The position numbers were made by a program, and so were the translations under genes. Below are positions 24,183 to 34,781 of a DNA stretch of 64,000 nucleotides, one piece after another. The stretch spans positions 2,872,001 through 2,936,000 of the forward strand of contig NC_056416.1 of the NCBI RefSeq assembly GCF_905147365.1. The letters run 5' to 3'. The number at the start of each line of letters is the position of its first letter. Position 1 is the first letter of the stretch. The DNA is from Aricia agestis. Taxonomy: Eukaryota; Arthropoda; Insecta; Lepidoptera; Lycaenidae. The notes below the pieces were generated by a model that saw nothing but the letters and a program-made list of their open reading frames with translations, did no database searches and was not told the origin of the DNA.

Positions 24183-24792
24183 GGGTCAATTCAGACCGCA
24201 ACGCGAAGAGGTGAGGCACACCGCACAGCCGATTTGACAGATTTCAATGGGGATTGTCCATTTTTTTTAATATCGCTCATTACAAAAACATTTCGAGGAA
24301 TAAGGTCAGTGATCGTTTTTCTGTATATAAACGAAAAAAATACCCATTAGTTACTTATATTTTTGAACAAATATGTTTAACCTTAGTTTGACCTTCAATG
24401 GCGTTAAATTAGCAATAAATTCGACCAACATTACGTTTCAAACTTTTGGTAAGCTTCTCGTATCAGCTTTTACATAATGAGAACTTATATTTGACGAACC
24501 AGCCATTAAAAATAAGATTGAAAGGAAATTTAAAACACTGCAGAGGTCTATTGGCAGCCGATGATGACGTCAGAGTGAAACTTTAAAAATTTATTGAGAA
24601 AAAACTAGCCAATGAATTTCAAAACTATTTAATTTATATTCTTAAAATACCCTATTTTAACGAAAAAATAAATAAAAAGTTCATGTGATTTTTTTTGGAC
24701 AGTGCCCATTGCGTGAGACGTCTTGCGAATCTGTCAAATTCATATAAATGTAGAAATGCATCTACGCGTCGCGCTGCGGTCTGAATCAACCC
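24183..24792. mobile_element. MITE-2 copy, TTA target duplication
   Basis: Termini 'gggtcaattcagaccgcaac' and 'gcggtctgaatcaaccc' with TTA outside both ends (24180-24182, 24793-24795). The shorter copy at 48100-48249 shares both ends, including 'gcatctacgcgtcgc'. The 610-bp interior has no transposase frame. Confidence 0.85.
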
Positions 24793-25194
24793 TTACGGTG
24801 TTAATACAACGTAGGGCATCGTAGTGTATCGTATTATAGGGCCTATGCTGCGTTCATTTATTGTAGTTATAAAATAAAGTGTGATTTTTATGGTCAAGCA
24901 CTCCAGCGTCATGAATTTGGTCATACAAAATAAAAAAGGTACACTTTCAGCGCTGCTACTTTTAGAATGGATTCTATATAAGGGACTTATACACACCCAA
25001 AAGTATTTTTCCTTTGTTTTTTTACACTCTGCATACGAAATATTTATAGCTGTTATCCGCGTTTGTACGATGATATTTTACAGGATCCGTGCATTTCATC
25101 GAAATCAGACTAACTCACTGCCGTTTTTGATGAATTACTTTGACTTTGTGTTCGTATTTTTTAAGTTACATACACGTTGCTGTAAATTAGTCCT

Positions 25195-25295
25195 GGGCCT
25201 CTATCATGAGCTCTTAAATCCATTCACTTTACGTCCTTATACAGTAAGTATAAGGACGTAAAGTGAATGGATTTAAGAGCTCATGATAGAGGCCC
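25195..25295. repeat. perfect 48-bp hairpin
   Basis: Arms 25195-25242 and 25248-25295 are exactly complementary (starting 'gggcctctatcatgagct'), with a 5-nt loop 'agtaa'. No target duplication is evident. It is a very young inverted repeat or fold-back element. Confidence 0.9.
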
Positions 25296-25988
25296 TGATT
25301 ACATTCTGTAATTGTGTATGATTAATTGCCGGGTTACGATAAGATGACTGAAACCAAAAGTGAAAACATATTACTGAAAAGTGACGCATGAGTCGGTCGT
25401 TGTGTCAGATCGAGTTCTGCCAAATGAGAAGTAATAGCGCGAGTGATATAAGGTGAGGCGCACGCTATTTTTACCAGTTATTTGCCTAAAACTTCCACCA
25501 TTGCATTTCATGTGTTTTTAGAAGCCGCTAGTCCAGTGGTAATTATCTAGAAAAACGAGTTACATAATGTGATATCATATTATTATGATGCTCGAGATTC
25601 ACTCTTCTTATTTAGAATTTGATCTAAGAATAGATAATATTAAGTAAGCTAAGCAGAATTTTAATTTTTTTACTTTTTGAAATTGAACGCTCAAGTAACC
25701 TATTTTATAGTAACTAAAAGCAAGCAACGAACACTTTCTACGAGGGTAACGTTATTTTTTTGTATGAAGATCATTATTTTCAAGGCCAGCGAATTTTTCA
25801 AAGTTCTAACTGCGCTCTGATTGGCCGCTAGCCGACTGCTAGTGATAATAAAAAATCATGCGATTTGTTATTACTTATCAGTGGTTAAACACTGATATGT
25901 TTCGGAGAAATATGGCTTCATTAAACTTCTTTCATAGTACAGGTCGATGTAAAAACAAAACGTATATTGCGTAGAAACAATCTACCGA
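25296..25988. other. no recognised feature
   Basis: AT-rich DNA; nothing identified. Confidence 0.4.
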
Positions 25989-26110
25989 TTTATTTATTTA
26001 TTTATTGATTCACCGACAGAATCATATTTAACAAAATACAAAATAATACAGCACAGTTTTTTATGGATGAAATGTGTTCCAATGAAAGGTGAAATACAAC
26101 ATGCTTTGCA
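25989..26110 (-). repeat. LINE 3'-tail-like fragment
   Basis: An (ATTT)n run followed by 'gattcaccgacagaatcata' and 'acaaaatacaaaataata' resembles, on the minus strand, the AAAT-repeat 3' end of the LINE relics at 52678 and 53986. The body is missing. Confidence 0.4.
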
Positions 26111-26276
26111 ACAATGGGATGAAATGAAATATTGTGAATGAAATGAGTATTATTAATTAACAATATTATGTTTAAAATATATAGTAGGAGACAAGGAAAA
26201 ATAAAATTGAAAAAAGAAACAATAACTTCTTATAAACTAAATAAAAACATAGTTTTAACGCTTATTGGGCTAATGA

Positions 26277-26745
26277 TTTTTAGGGTTCCGTACCCAAAGG
26301 GTAAAAACGGGACCCTATTAATAAGACTTCGTTGTCTGTCCATCTGTCCGTCTGTCTGTCTGTCTGTCTGTCTGTCTCCAGGCTGTAACTCTATTGCCCG
26401 CTATTGCCAGACTTCTAAAATTTTCACAGATTGTGTATATCTGTTGCCGCTATAACAACAAATACTAAAAATAAAATAAAATAAATATTTAAAGGGGGCT
26501 CCCATACAAGAAACGTGATATTTTTGGCCTTTTTTTGCTCGTAATCAATAATGGTAACAGCTAGGCACTTGAAATTTTCACTAAATCCTTAATCATATTT
26601 TCATTTTAATAATTAATAATAAAATAAAATTAAAATTAATATTTAAGGGGGGGCTCCTATACAAAAAACACAATTTTTTGTCTACTTTCGCTCTATACCG
26701 GTACTTTGTGCGCAAGTCCGACTCGCACTTGGCCGATTATTAGAA
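26277..26745 (+). repeat. Rep-C copy
   Basis: Starts 'agggttccgtacccaaaggg', has a (GTCT)n array and 'ctccaggctgtaactc', two 'gggggctcc(c/t)atacaa' blocks and ends 'gactcgcacttggccgatta'. Confidence 0.8.
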
Positions 26746-27239
26746 AATCGTAATTACATGAGCGGGACAGTCTGAGAACATCTGATTATAGACCGAGGTA
26801 CGGCATTATTAAATTGAATTATTGTACTGAACATCCTGTCAAACGCTTCGAAACAGTTTGAAAGGGCTCAGGGCTCTGCAATGTTTCAATCACAATAGAC
26901 TCTGGGGTCGTGATACCCTCGCCATTAAACAAAGCACGCTCACAATTAGAAGATATAAATATTCCGAGATTTGTTTGCGCCCGCCCTAAATACATATTGT
27001 ATGAGCATTACGGTAATATGACGCGACCCGCCCCGACAGTCGCTGAATTATTTGCTAATGTAATATTGTGTATTGGATTACGAGTATTAAGAAATTATTT
27101 TTGATGCATGATTTTACCGCTAATTTTCTGTGTGAATAGGAGAAGAGTAGTATTTATTCCTAGAGTGAATCAGAGAAAAATATTTATAGGTCAGTGTATG
27201 TGAGCGACAATAGGTACAAGAAAGAAGACAGGTTTCTTA

Positions 27240-28408
27240 AGCGGGGAATTGACTACCCGGCCGCCCGCTACGGGCCGCCCGTCACGGGCAGGTCTGTCGC
27301 ATCTCTGCTCGTCAATTCCTAGATACGAGCACAGACATGCACGTTGGCCTGTGCCCGCAGCCTGCCCGCGAGATCGCATTTTTCCCGCGCGGGCACGGGC
27401 AAGTCTGTACATGAATGGTCGCGACGGGCGGCCCGTTGTCATTTGCGCCTTGGAGAGCGACTGGAGTGCACTTAAAATACTAAAATATTTTAACACATAT
27501 TATTGTAAACAATACAAACACTTAGGAATGAAGGAACAAAAACAATTCTGACATTCGTTTATTTCCATTTACCGGTCGTATCCTTGTTTGTAGAAAGTTA
27601 AAAGCAGGGATTACATAAACACCATACTTAATGCCGCTAATACAGCGAATTTATTAAAAATCCAAATATTAAAAATCCAAAGAAATCAATGCCGATGCTG
27701 ATCTATCATTTGTTAGGGGGATATTAGATTATCACATATATTGGATCCGAGATCATTGAGTCATGATATTGATAGATAGATCAATGATATTGGATAATGT
27801 AATATAGACATATGATTCATTTCTTCCTTGATGATAGATTTTTGCCATTTGCTGAGAGATTGGATCCAATACGGACATAGAAATAGATGCTGCCAGTTAT
27901 TTAATATAAAAAAGAGTTTTTAATTTCTTGTTCGTTAATATGTTTCAAATAATGTAATGTAATTATTTTTCTAATTATATACTTGGATAATCTTGCTGAA
28001 ATAACAAAAAACAAGCCATATTAAAAATGACGATGTCTTTTGACAAATCGAATTTTCTGAGATCTAGTAACCCTGACGTCAATACCTGTCAGCGTTAGCG
28101 CTCTCCATTGGCTATTGAAACCACATATGACGTAAAATAGGATCAATGAAATATGATAATGTAATATGCAGATATGATCAAATGATCATATATATTGGAT
28201 CCTATATATGATCATAGAAATGATCCAATATAAATTATAATGTAATACCCCCCTTACAAAAAATATTGAGTACATGAGTTCACGGCCGTGCTGCAGCCCT
28301 CTATCTATTCGACTGACTTGCCTGTTCTGTGTGTGTTCAATAGGGGCAAGCGGCAGACTTGTGCCAGACCGGGCGGCCTGCGGGCAGCCTGGTAGTGAAT
28401 TCCCCGCT
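27240..28408. mobile_element. MITE-4, TTA target duplication, host of a nested element
   Basis: Termini 'agcggggaatt' and 'aattccccgct' lie inside TTA on both sides (27237-27239, 28409-28411). The outer 150-200 bp on each side are very GC-rich with CGGGC-type repeats ('cccgctacgggccgcccgtc', 'ccgggcggcctgcgggcag'). The interior is AT-rich because another TTA-flanked element (27716-28253) lies inside it. Open frames over the left arm on both strands come from its composition. Confidence 0.8.
27716..28253. mobile_element. MITE-5, TTA target duplication, nested
   Basis: Termini 'gggggatattagattatcac' and the partial complement 'ataatgtaatacccccc' with TTA outside (27713-27715, 28254-28256). Internal motifs 'atattggatcc' and 'aatgatccaatat' recur in inverted order. 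There is no coding frame. Confidence 0.7.
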
Positions 28409-28579
28409 TTATAGTATTTAAAGTAAACAAAAAAAGTAAAATATTTTAGGTCCGAACAGTGAACTTAATAAATTTAATTCGAATGTTAAAATTTACGTGA
28501 AATTCTGTGCCTCGTTATTTTGATTATAGTATACTAATTTTTTCAAATATTTCAACATGTAAAGAAAAAAAATCAGCCA

Positions 28580-29275
28580 AGTGTTGGACTCGCGCACGAA
28601 GGGTTCCGTACCATAATAGAGCAAAAATAGGCAAAATTGTGTTTTTGTATGGGAGCCCCTAAAATTTACTTATTAATAATTAGTAAATTTTAGAATTATC
28701 TATTAAAGTATAAATACAACTGAATATTTTGTGAATATTTCAAGTACCTACCTGTTAAAAAATTACGTTTGCTGTACGGGAGCCCTTCTTAAATATTTAA
28801 TCTTTGTTTTTAGTATATATTTTGTTGTTATAGCGGCAAGAGATATCAATCTGTGAAAGAAAGAAATTTCAGAAGTCTAGTTATAGCGGTTATTGAGATA
28901 CAGCCTGGAGACAGACAGACGGACAGACATCGAAGTCTTAGTAATAGGGTCCCGTTTTTATCCTATAATAATATATAATATTATCTATGAACGCTTCACA
29001 CCACGTCACTTGTGGTAAGTACCTGAAGGACTTGTGTTACTGGTACCAGATAACGGAAATATATTTAATACTTTTTATACTAAGTAAACATATATTTAAG
29101 ATTTTTATTATATGATACACATATTTAATACACATTAATGACCCAGGAACTTTGAAAAACTTTTTGTTTCGTCGGCGGGATTTGGACCCGAGTCCCCCGG
29201 CTTGAGCTACCAACGCGCTCACCACTGAGCCACAGATGTCGTCCCGTTTTTACCCTGTGGTTACGGAACCCTAAA
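28580..29275 (-). repeat. Rep-C copy split by a SINE
   Basis: Minus-strand Rep-C from 'agggttccgtaaccacaggg' (complement at about 29253-29273) to 'gttggactcgcgcacgaagg' (plus, 28583). The SINE-1 copy at 28965-29240 interrupts it, and the sequence resumes in register on both sides. Confidence 0.75.
28965..29240 (-). mobile_element. SINE-1 copy with 16-bp target duplication
   Basis: Same body as 20615-20900 with the tRNA-like head at its minus-strand 5' end (B box decayed to 'gggtccaaatccc'). The flanks 'gtcccgtttttatcct' (28949-28964) and 'gtcccgtttttaccct' (29241-29256) are a 16-bp duplication with one mismatch, as expected of LINE-driven retroposition. Confidence 0.85.
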
Positions 29276-29674
29276 AATAAAACAACTTCAAAAAAAGTTT
29301 TTATAAAGATATAAAACGTGAAATATTTCAAATGGAATAACATTCAAAATATATTTCAAACAAGTCATACACGACATACAATAAATTAAGGCGGATTTAT
29401 GAAATCTGAATAAATTGAAATAGAAAGAATTGGTGGAACGTGACCGGTTTGTATGAGCCTCTGAGACAACATATTATGTGCTTTGGAATGTATGTGACAT
29501 TATATAAAAAGTGCTAGCTTATGGACGTATTTTGGTTTTCAAATAATCGCTAAAATTCTCACGGACGTATTTTTTTACCGCCGTGAAAATTCTGTTGTTG
29601 TTACTTCATATTTAGCGAAAGAGACAAAGACAGCAGCTTTTGGCAGCTCCTATACTTATAATATGCTTTCTTCA

Positions 29675-29795
29675 TGGGTTTCAGTAACGGTGGCCGGTAT
29701 TATTTCTTCTACGCGGGAATTGAATCCAGGACCGAGTCAAGAGGCACCTCTAAACCATTGCACCGCGGAGACCTAAGTGTCTCCTGTACTAATAT
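29675..29795 (-). repeat. SINE-2 fragment
   Basis: On minus: 'tctccgcggtgcaatggttt', 'gaggtgcctcttgactcgg' and 'ggattcaattcccgcg' match the tRNA-like head of the SINE at 43805 with substitutions in both promoter boxes. Confidence 0.65.
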
Positions 29796-30032
29796 TGTAA
29801 ATGCATGTATTATAGTGTAAAAAGACTCTGACTTCTGTAATAATATTATGTTACTAAAAACCCTTTTATTTATTTTTGTATTGCATACATCTCAATTCTC
29901 TAGCGGCGCATGTGCTCCCAAATTTTGGAGGTTTCAATATGCTTGATGATATTAACATAGGTATCGTAATACCTATGATTCGTAATGACTTTTATATCAT
30001 CATTGTCTGTTATATAACATTAATACGGTAAG

Positions 30033-30127
30033 AAAATTGAGGGAATTGAAAAAAGAAGATTCTTTTGCTCTTTGTACCCATTACTCTGAACACAATACAA
30101 TTCTTGTAATTCAATTCCCTCAATTTT
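30033..30127. repeat. inverted repeat
   Basis: 'aaaattgagggaattgaa' is mirrored by 'ttcaattccctcaatttt', with about 60 bp between. Confidence 0.75.
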
Positions 30128-30137
30128 GACAACAACT

Positions 30138-30198
30138 TAGAACTTTATAAAATTATATAGAATACAGATGTATTCTATGTAATAATTTTATAAAGTTT
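30138..30198. repeat. hairpin
   Basis: 'aactttataaaattat' and 'agaatacagatgtattct' pair with 'ataattttataaagtt'; nearly palindromic. Confidence 0.7.
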
Positions 30199-30239
30199 AA
30201 TTAAAAATGCATTCAAAATTATGATCAAATTTTGACTAT

Positions 30240-30370
30240 ACACTTAATTTTATCGAATACTTATAAGTATTTTAATATTATATAAATATAATACTGTGTA
30301 CTTGATAAAATTAAGTAAACCCCCGGCTTAAGCTACCAACAGCCCACCAACTGAGCCACAGAGGTCGTCA
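30240..30370. repeat. inverted repeat followed by SINE-1 head fragment
   Basis: 'cacttaattttatcgaatac' and 'gtacttgataaaattaagt' form an inverted repeat (30240-30316). It directly abuts a minus-strand SINE-1 head fragment (30317-30370, 'ccaccaactgagccacagag' on plus). Confidence 0.65.
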
Positions 30371-31399
30371 CAATTAATAGATTAAGTATATAATATACTA
30401 GGTTATTTTCATTAGGCAAATGACTTAAAAAGCTCAACTGAATATAATCCAAATGGAAATCTTGAAAAGATTTATCAAAGGCTAAACTAAGGTCTAAAGT
30501 TAGAACTAAAGTTTGAAGACTAATGGGCCTCGTTACTTTAAATTTCTATGTTTTTCCAAACATTTCTATGTTTTCGGTGTGTGGTATTATGTTTTCCAGA
30601 CATTTCTATGTTTTAGTCTAAGCATAAAGAATCCTTTATGCAGCTTAGTTTTTATAGCTCGTAAGGGATCTCTTTAGTATTTGGAAGTAGGTTTATGTGG
30701 TGGGGCTTGTTAACGGAAGCTAAATAAACAAAAGAGATTAACATTTTATGTTCTTAGTTTTAATGGTCTTTAAAAGCTTGACTGAAGGCAAGGATCATAT
30801 TACTTTTTTAACCGACTTCCAAAAAGGAGGAGGTTATATGTTCGGCTGTGGATATTTTTTATTTTTTTATTTTTGTACCGCGTTTGTGAACCGATTTTCA
30901 ACTTTATACCTTTTGAACACTTATAGTCTCTGTTTATGTGTATGTTAGGTCTTAGGATATCGATAGCTAGCTTTGCAAAAAGTCATACATTTTCTGTAGT
31001 AATGGTTTAATAAAGGTTCAGAAATTACCAATACTTATGAACATTTTTTCCAACAAAACACAAATCAGAGCATCAAACTTCGAGCATTAAGAAATATAAA
31101 AGAAGATGAATATTATGAAACCGTTTATAACCATGAAAGGAAATTAACGAAAAACCGATTAAAAAGTATTTAAAAGAGTCTGAAAGGAAAACGGTTATTA
31201 AAATTTGTTGCCATATTCCAATTTTATAAGGCGAGAATCCTCTTCCATAATATAGCGGAACTCTTTGGAATAAATTTCTTAGAGTAATGAGCCGTAGATG
31301 TCTTGTTAATACAGTTTAGGGAAAATATTCTAAGGCTTTTATATTTTAACGTTCTATAGGTCATGGGGCTTTTAAGATTTTGAATTTAATTCCTTATAC
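30371..31399. other. no recognised feature
   Basis: AT-rich DNA; nothing identified. Confidence 0.4.
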
Positions 31400-31708
31400 G
31401 TTTATACGTGGGAGAGCCATTCTTCGGCACGAATGTGCCGGCTCGACCAGAGAAATACCACGTTCTCACAGAAAACCGGCGTGAAACAGCGCTTGCGCTG
31501 TGTTTCGCCGAGTGGGTGAGTTTACCGGAGGCCCAATCCCCTACCCTATTCCCTTCCCTACCCTCCCCTATTAACCTATTCCCTCTTAAAATGCCGGCAA
31601 CGTACCTGCAGTTCTTCTAATGCTGCGAGTGTCCATGGGCGACGGAAGTTGCTTTCCATCAGGTGACCCGTTTGCTCGTTTGCCCCCTTATTTCATAAAA
31701 AAAAAATA
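31400..31708 (+). repeat. Rep-A copy (LINE-tail repeat)
   Basis: Full copy from 'tacgtgggagagccattctt' to 'cgtttgcccccttatttcat' and an A tail. The C/T tract here is short (about 31530-31585). Confidence 0.8.
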
Positions 31709-32329
31709 CATCAATAGAAAGAAAACACGTACACTCTCTCAGTGTATGTTTTACGATTGGTATAAATTATATTATAGGTCGTTTCTCCAGATACTTTAAA
31801 ACGACCTGCGCGCCAAATGACGACCATTTCGGCTTATGCCGTACCCAAAATATGAACAAAACCCATGACAACAGTAATTGCCAAACATGGATGCTATTAT
31901 GGACTATAGCGGTAGCCATTGCAGGGAACCGTTTTTGACAATATTACATTTCCATAGTGTCGTATTTCAATGTTCGAAAACAGAAAACAAAACTTACGTC
32001 CAAACAAAATTCCACACGAAGTAAAACAGATTTTTGGACTAAAATACTTTATGTTGCGGTGCGAAAACTTGGTGAAAAAATATCTGAAAGTATTTTTCAA
32101 CAATTCACCACGATCTAAGCGTTTGTTTTGCGTTGAGAGATAATAAGGACCTTTTTCCGCCTCACCGAGCATCTGCTCGCCAATCTTTCATCTATTTTAT
32201 TTACAGAGGATAAAGTAGTCTGAATTATTTTAACATCTTTCCTATGGTACAATTTTTTAGAACGTAAAAACGTGGATTTCGATGGTGAATTGTTGAAATA
32301 TGAGCTGATTTTGATTTGGCCTTCTATGA
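31709..32329. other. no recognised feature
   Basis: Two overlapping minus frames (31897-32348) have no recognisable domain. They may be decayed coding sequence, but I cannot support a call. Confidence 0.35.
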
Positions 32330-32394
32330 GGGAATACGCTCTCTGCAAACCTTCAGGTTTGCAGTTTGTATAGTTCCGAAAATACTGCTGGCGT
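32330..32394 (-). pseudogene. LINE ORF2 C-terminal fragment
   Basis: Minus strand gives 'ELTPAVFSELYKLQT', a stop and 'RFAESVFPHRR', matching the ORF2 end at 62034-62235. It abuts Rep-C directly. Confidence 0.55.
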
Positions 32395-32945
32395 CAGTTC
32401 ATTTTTAGGGGTCCGTACCCAAAGGGTGAAAACGGGACCCTATTACTAAAACTTCAATGTCTGTCCGTCTGTCCGTTTGTCCGTCTGTCCGTCTGTTCGT
32501 CCGTCCGTCCGTCCGTCCGTCTGTCTTCAGGCTGTAACTCAAGAACCGCTATAGCTAGACTTCTTAAATTTGGACAGATTATGTACTTCTGTTGCAGCTA
32601 TAACAATAAATACTTAAAATAAAATAATATAAATATTTAAGGAGGGCTCCCCTATAAGAAACGTGATTTTTTCGGCCTTTTTTGTTCTATATCAATAATG
32701 GCAATAGGTAGGTACTTGAGTTTATCACAAAGTCCTTTATTATATAATATGTACTTTTATATTTAATTATAATTTTAAAATAAAAGTAGTAATAAAAGAG
32801 GAAAAATAGGCCAAAAATTGTGGATTTGTATGGGAAATCCCCCTTGATTTCCCATACAAAAACACAATTTTTGGCCTATTTTTCCTCTTTAACGGTACGG
32901 AACCCATTGTGCGCGAGTCCGACTCGCACTTGGCCGATTATTTCG
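32395..32945 (+). repeat. Rep-C copy with internal hairpin
   Basis: Starts 'aggggtccgtacccaaaggg' and has a long (GTCC/GTCT)n array (32459-32524). Its last third is a hairpin (32797-32893: 'gaggaaaaataggccaaaaa' against its complement, loop around 'atcccccttga'). It ends 'gactcgcacttggccgatta'. Confidence 0.8.
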
Positions 32946-33192
32946 TTTGTTTAAAAGCTGGTATGATCGAGAGTGTTCAGTTGCTGGAAGCATTGCATTG
33001 CGTTCTTTTAATTTCTTAATTTAAATGTCATCTACTAGATGACACCCTCAACCCCGTTGAGCGAAAATTTATTTATCTTACGGAAATTGTACATTTTTCT
33101 GCAACAAAAACTATTCACAGACATCCTTTGTCATCTTTCAAAATATATTTCTACACCAAAATTTATATTAATTGCTTGTTTAAGCGTGTCAG

Positions 33193-33356
33193 CCCTAGTA
33201 GACAATCGCCAAGCGATTATCGTAAACGCTAACAAAATGTAATATGCGATTTGACACAAGTCATCGCTTCGCTAGCGAGTACTAATGTCAAATCCCATAC
33301 ATTTTGTGGCGTTGGCGTTGGCGGTTACGATAATCGCTTGCCGCTTGTCTAGGCCA
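33193..33356. mobile_element. inverted-repeat element
   Basis: 'agacaatcgccaagcgatta' with 'tcgtaaacgc' is mirrored by 'gcggttacgataatcgcttg' and 'ccgcttgtct'. The centre holds a mirrored 'tttgacac..gtcaaat' pair. It is a MITE-like unit; the target duplication is unclear. Confidence 0.65.
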
Positions 33357-33384
33357 TCAGGCATATTTCTAGTCATAGACCATA

Positions 33385-33620
33385 GTTTCTTGGGTACCAT
33401 CGAAGAAATTTATTCATAGGCAAATGACGGATCTGCGTCATAAGGGGTTGTATCAATTAAATATTATCCATGTGCCTGTGGACGAAAGCCCGAGCCGTGG
33501 ATTTTACTCTACGTGATTGCTCGATCGAGTAAAACCATATGTGAGTACTTATCATTAGTCGTGATCTGTCGACTGGGTTTGACATAATGCAACCAATGAA
33601 TCAAATTCTCTGATGGTGAC
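33385..33620. repeat. Rep-F related fragment
   Basis: 'taccatcgaagaaatttatt', 'cataggcaaatgacggat' and 'tgatctgtcgactgggtttg' correspond to the better copies at 47073 and 49608, split by unrelated sequence containing 'catatgtgagtacttat' (compare 41017-41173). Confidence 0.5.
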
Positions 33621-33642
33621 ATATCTTTATGTAAATGTCATT

Positions 33643-33985
33643 AGCTTTGTCCACACCGTGCCTTTTTCTGTTCGTCAAGGACATGCGTTATAGCGTAGTC
33701 AACAGCGAACGTGAGGCATGCCCATACGTGGAAGAGCCATGCTTCGGCACGAATGGGCCGGCTCAACCGGAGAAATACCACGTTCTCACAGAAAACCGGC
33801 GTGAAACAGCGCTTGCGCTGTGTTTCGCCGAGTGAGTGAGTTAACCGGAGGCCCAATCCCCTACCCTATTCCCTTCCCTACCCTCCCCTATTCCCTTCCT
33901 ATCCCTACCCTCCTATCCTACCCCCTATTACCCTATTCCCTCTTAAAAGAAGATGACGAAAATTGAAGACGAAAGCGCATAGTGT
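33643..33985. mobile_element. MITE interrupted by a Rep-A copy
   Basis: 33643-33720 ('tagctttgtccacaccgtgc' to 'aacgtgaggcatgccca') is the inverted counterpart of 42636-42720. The opposite end appears at about 33952-33985 ('gcgcatagtgtagacg'). A plus-strand Rep-A copy (33722-33951) lies between them. Confidence 0.55.
33722..33951 (+). repeat. Rep-A copy, 3' truncated
   Basis: 'acgtggaagagccatgcttc' to 'cctattccctcttaaaag'. The longest C/T tract of the five Rep-A copies (33857-33945) ends the copy; the LINE-like tail is missing. Confidence 0.75.
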
Positions 33986-34592
33986 AGACGTTGTAATAAT
34001 AACGTTTTTGCAACTATAGTGAAGACGTAACTTGTCTCATAAATTTACCGAGCTGCAAATACGAAATGATAAAAATATAGTTTCAGGAGTTTCAGTTGTC
34101 CTTTATCTTACGAATATATCTCGTAAGAAAGTTGAATCTGAAAGCTCTGTTTCTGCAATTTTAAAATTCAAAAACAAATTTTGTCGTGTACAGAAATAGA
34201 TTGTCTGCAATTCTCATCTGCAAAAATATTGTGGGCTTATACCGAGTGATTTTTCAAGATTTCTAATTTTTTGACACTGGTAAATTTAGATACTCATAAA
34301 ATGAGAAAATTTTATTATGTACTCAAATTTTCAAGTTTAAAAAATATTTTGTTCTTGGAATAGGAAAGAAAGATGTGGACTTATAGCGTTTACAATTAAC
34401 ATTGAGATGATGATGTCAGAAACACAAAACATTAGCATTAACAGACTTTTATTTCATATACACTACTTTAAAGATTATGTTGGATTCGGTGGACCCAGGG
34501 ACTGTCAATTTTTTATTTTTGAAAAATACTGAAGATTCGATCTATCGATAAATAAAATATTTAAAGTCGCTGAGCTCAAAAAATACAAGTCA
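33986..34592. other. no recognised feature
   Basis: AT-rich DNA; nothing identified. Confidence 0.4.
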
Positions 34593-34635
34593 TAATTTTA
34601 GTTCTTCAATTAGAAATAATTGAAGAACTAAAATT
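34593..34635. repeat. perfect short hairpin
   Basis: 'taattttagttcttcaatta' and its complement 'taattgaagaactaaaatta', separated by a few bases, immediately left of the 64-bp hairpin. Confidence 0.85.
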
Positions 34636-34781
34636 ATTCCCAAAGTGATCCTAAGGGTACTTTTATGGGGTTCATGGGAGACTCAGCGGTGCTTGAAAAT
34701 TCTATAGAAATATAGACTTTTCAAGCACCGCTGAGTCTCCCATGAACCCCATAAAAGTACCCTTAGGATCACTTTGGGAAT
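34636..34781. repeat. perfect 64-bp hairpin
   Basis: Arms 34636-34699 and 34718-34781 are exactly complementary by my reading (starting 'attcccaaagtgatccta'), with an 18-nt loop. No mismatch in 64 bp implies a very recent origin or continuing correction. No open frame. Confidence 0.92.

Noticed and set aside
24881..25261. 126-codon plus frame
   Set aside because: It ends inside the perfect hairpin at 25195-25295 and has no recognisable domain. A host exon cannot be excluded, but nothing supports one.
27191..27551. About 100-codon frames on both strands
   Set aside because: They overlap each other across the GC-rich arm of MITE-4; stops are rare there by composition.
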